Assembly (NCBI GenBank): GCA_036522155.1
Contig: DATDGI010000075.1
Coordinates: 1 to 12,963, forward strand
DNA: 12,963 nucleotides
Source: UBA9676 sp036522155
Lineage (GTDB): Bacteria > Actinomycetota > Actinomycetes > Streptosporangiales > Streptosporangiaceae
Reading direction: 5' to 3'
Positions 11,708 to 12,963 of this stretch are shown piece after piece; position 1 is the stretch's first letter, and each line of letters starts with the position of its first letter. Under the pieces are notes generated by a model. The model was not told the origin of the DNA and did no database searches. It saw only the letters and a program-made list of their open reading frames with translations. A program made the position numbers and the translations under genes.

Positions 11708-12963
11708 TCATGGTACCTCCGGGCCGTGGATAGCCTCTCCTGGGCCGTAAGAGGCCAGGTGGCCGATGATGGCCGTAGCTGGCGGTCCCGTCACTTCGGA
11801 CAGAGCCTCTTCCAGCGCCCGCCTGGCCCGGTCCTCAGCATCGGGCAGCAGGTGAGAGTAGGTCTTGAGCACGAGCGCCCCGCCGTCCTCGTGTCCGAGG
11901 TATTCAGCCACGGTCCGCACGTCGATCCCGCGAGCTACCAGCGTGGACGCGTAGACGTGGCGCATCATGTGGCAGCCGTTCACCCGGTCATCGGCCAGGC
12001 CAGCCGCTTCCCGCGCCGGCCGCCAGACGCTCTGGTTGAAGGTGTTGCGGTTGAGCGCGTGACCTTCCGGGGTGCTGAACAGCAGCGTGAGCGTGTGCGG
12101 CCGGGCATGGTGGCGGGTGCCTGGTTCGTGCCACGGCAGCGTGACCGGCGCGGCTGGGAACGCGGCCAGGTGTGCCGACAGCCTCCCGGCCGTTTGCGTG
12201 GCCAGCGGCACCATCCGCTCCTTCCGCGCCTTCGGCGCGGCGAACCACTGCCGTCCGCCAACCAGCTTGACCTGAGCCCGGACATGCACCACCCGGGGCA
12301 GCCAGGCAACCTCTTCAACGGCCAGGGCGAACAGTTCCGACTGGCGCAGGCCCAGCCCAACCCCAGCGTCAACGAACGCCCGGTAGCGTTCAGCCAGCCC
12401 GGAACGGACAGCCGCGGTCGTCTCCGGTGTCCACGCCTCGATCCGGCGCTTAACCGTCCTGGGCAGGCTGATGCCCTCACACGGGTTGCCGCCGATCAGC
12501 CTGTCACGCCGCGCCCACCGCATGATCGTGTTGAGCATCACGAACACCCGCCCGGCCGACGACGGGGCCAGCGGCAGCCCGTTCACCCACGCCTGCACGA
12601 GCGACGGGTGCGCCTCGATCTCCTGTAGCCGCTTCGCGCCAAGGTGGGGCAGGATGTGGACCCGCAGCGCGGACTCGACTCGTTCCCGGGTCACCTGGTC
12701 GAATCCTTGCGCTGGCATGAACACGTCGAGTGCGTACTTCCGCAGCGTCACCTGCCCGGAGCCGGGATCACGGTAGGTGCCGCGGAGCATGTCGGCCTTG
12801 ACCTTGACGAGAAACGCGCCCGCCTGGTCCTCAGTGTCGAAGCACGGATAGTGCAGCTTGCCGTCCGGGTCGGTGTACTCGACCTGCCAGCGGCGGCCCC
12901 GGCCATGCTTGCCGGTCGGCACCTTCGGGTTGCGCCCGTGCTCACGGCAGACTGGCTCGCCCG
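11708..12963 (-). CDS. int: Tyrosine recombinase (site-specific integrase), 5' end beyond window
   Basis: Catalyses integration, and probably with an excisionase excision, of the element by Tyr-mediated strand exchange. Numbering from the GTG at 12922 (404 aa): an N-terminal arm-binding part (1-55), a SAM-like core-binding domain (about 60-150) and a catalytic domain (165-375). The catalytic set is visible: Arg193 in GLGLRQSEL, Lys near 231-234, His318-Met-Met-Arg321, His344 in YLGHED and nucleophile Tyr355 in KTYSHLLP. The GTG at 12922 is probably not the true start: the frame stays open upstream to 12963, reads GEPVCREHGRNPK before the GTG, and the GTG has no clear ribosome site. I therefore treat the gene as 5'-truncated by the window edge. 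It is transcribed inward towards the rest of the element. The family assignment is firm; the symbol is generic. Confidence 0.96.
   Translation of the reverse strand, partial: GEPVCREHGRNPKVPTGKHGRGRRWQVEYTDPDGKLHYPCFDTEDQAGAFLVKVKADMLRGTYRDPGSGQVTLRKYALDVFMPAQGFDQVTRERVESALRVHILPHLGAKRLQEIEAHPSLVQAWVNGLPLAPSSAGRVFVMLNTIMRWARRDRLIGGNPCEGISLPRTVKRRIEAWTPETTAAVRSGLAERYRAFVDAGVGLGLRQSELFALAVEEVAWLPRVVHVRAQVKLVGGRQWFAAPKARKERMVPLATQTAGRLSAHLAAFPAAPVTLPWHEPGTRHHARPHTLTLLFSTPEGHALNRNTFNQSVWRPAREAAGLADDRVNGCHMMRHVYASTLVARGIDVRTVAEYLGHEDGGALVLKTYSHLLPDAEDRARRALEEALSEVTGPPATAIIGHLASYGPGEAIHGPEVP

Noticed and set aside
11403..11711. 102-codon minus-strand frame starting in an ATGA overlap with the int stop
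   Set aside because: It has a GAGG in front and a plausible first 40 residues, but low third-position GC for this window, runs through the 15-bp inverted repeat and overlaps the well-supported 145-aa gene. Kept only as an outside possibility.
11726..12628. Plus-strand open frame of 300 codons
   Set aside because: Fully antisense to the integrase with its catalytic residues intact; no recognisable motif.

Overview
The window is very GC-rich DNA (roughly 70% by eye, with strong G/C preference at third codon positions). Its gene families are those of integrative elements of filamentous actinomycetes (Streptomyces/Actinomadura/Frankia-like hosts). Every supported gene lies on the minus strand, so the element reads from right (12963) to left (1). 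Many neighbours overlap by ATGA, GTGA or TGATG, which indicates long, translationally coupled operons. No rRNA, tRNA, CRISPR array or insertion sequence was seen.

Right part (12963-7325), mobile-element backbone. It starts with a tyrosine-recombinase integrase whose reading frame is still open at the right edge. A 230-bp gap follows that holds a striking 15-bp inverted repeat. Next is a four-gene coupled operon (11473-9665): two small soluble proteins (one resembling DUF6197), a two-helix membrane/coiled-coil protein, and a DUF2637 (Spd-like) membrane protein with a C-terminal helix-turn-helix. After a GC hairpin comes a 674-aa FtsK/TraB-type DNA translocase and a 66-aa Cys-containing protein. 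This is the signature of an actinomycete integrative and conjugative element (AICE), but no replication initiator and no excisionase are recognisable in the window.

Middle part (7268-2021), the unusual cassette. A promoter-like TACAAT box and a 12-bp inverted repeat precede a 54-aa ribbon-helix-helix-like protein. Behind it lie an NlpC/P60 peptidase and a lysozyme-like protein, which share a homologous C-terminal membrane anchor. Five small membrane proteins follow, then a membrane-anchored LysM-like protein, a 131-aa beta-rich protein and a 343-aa spike/receptor-binding-like protein whose C-terminal domain resembles actinophage tail/structural proteins. The set (membrane-anchored wall hydrolases, many small membrane proteins, beta-rich spike components, an FtsK-type ATPase) resembles the structural module of membrane-containing phages such as tectiviruses more than any classical AICE cargo. 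No convincing major capsid protein was seen, so a virus-like particle and a novel envelope/wall-crossing conjugation apparatus both remain possible.

Left part (2005-153). Short ORFs (47 aa membrane, 58 aa Trp-rich, 149 aa Ala-rich), an HNH endonuclease, and a 204-aa conserved-type hypothetical protein. The first 22 codons of the 204-aa gene are duplicated as a 34-aa remnant ORF on the other side of the HNH gene, which suggests HNH-associated rearrangement. Bases 1-152 show no gene.
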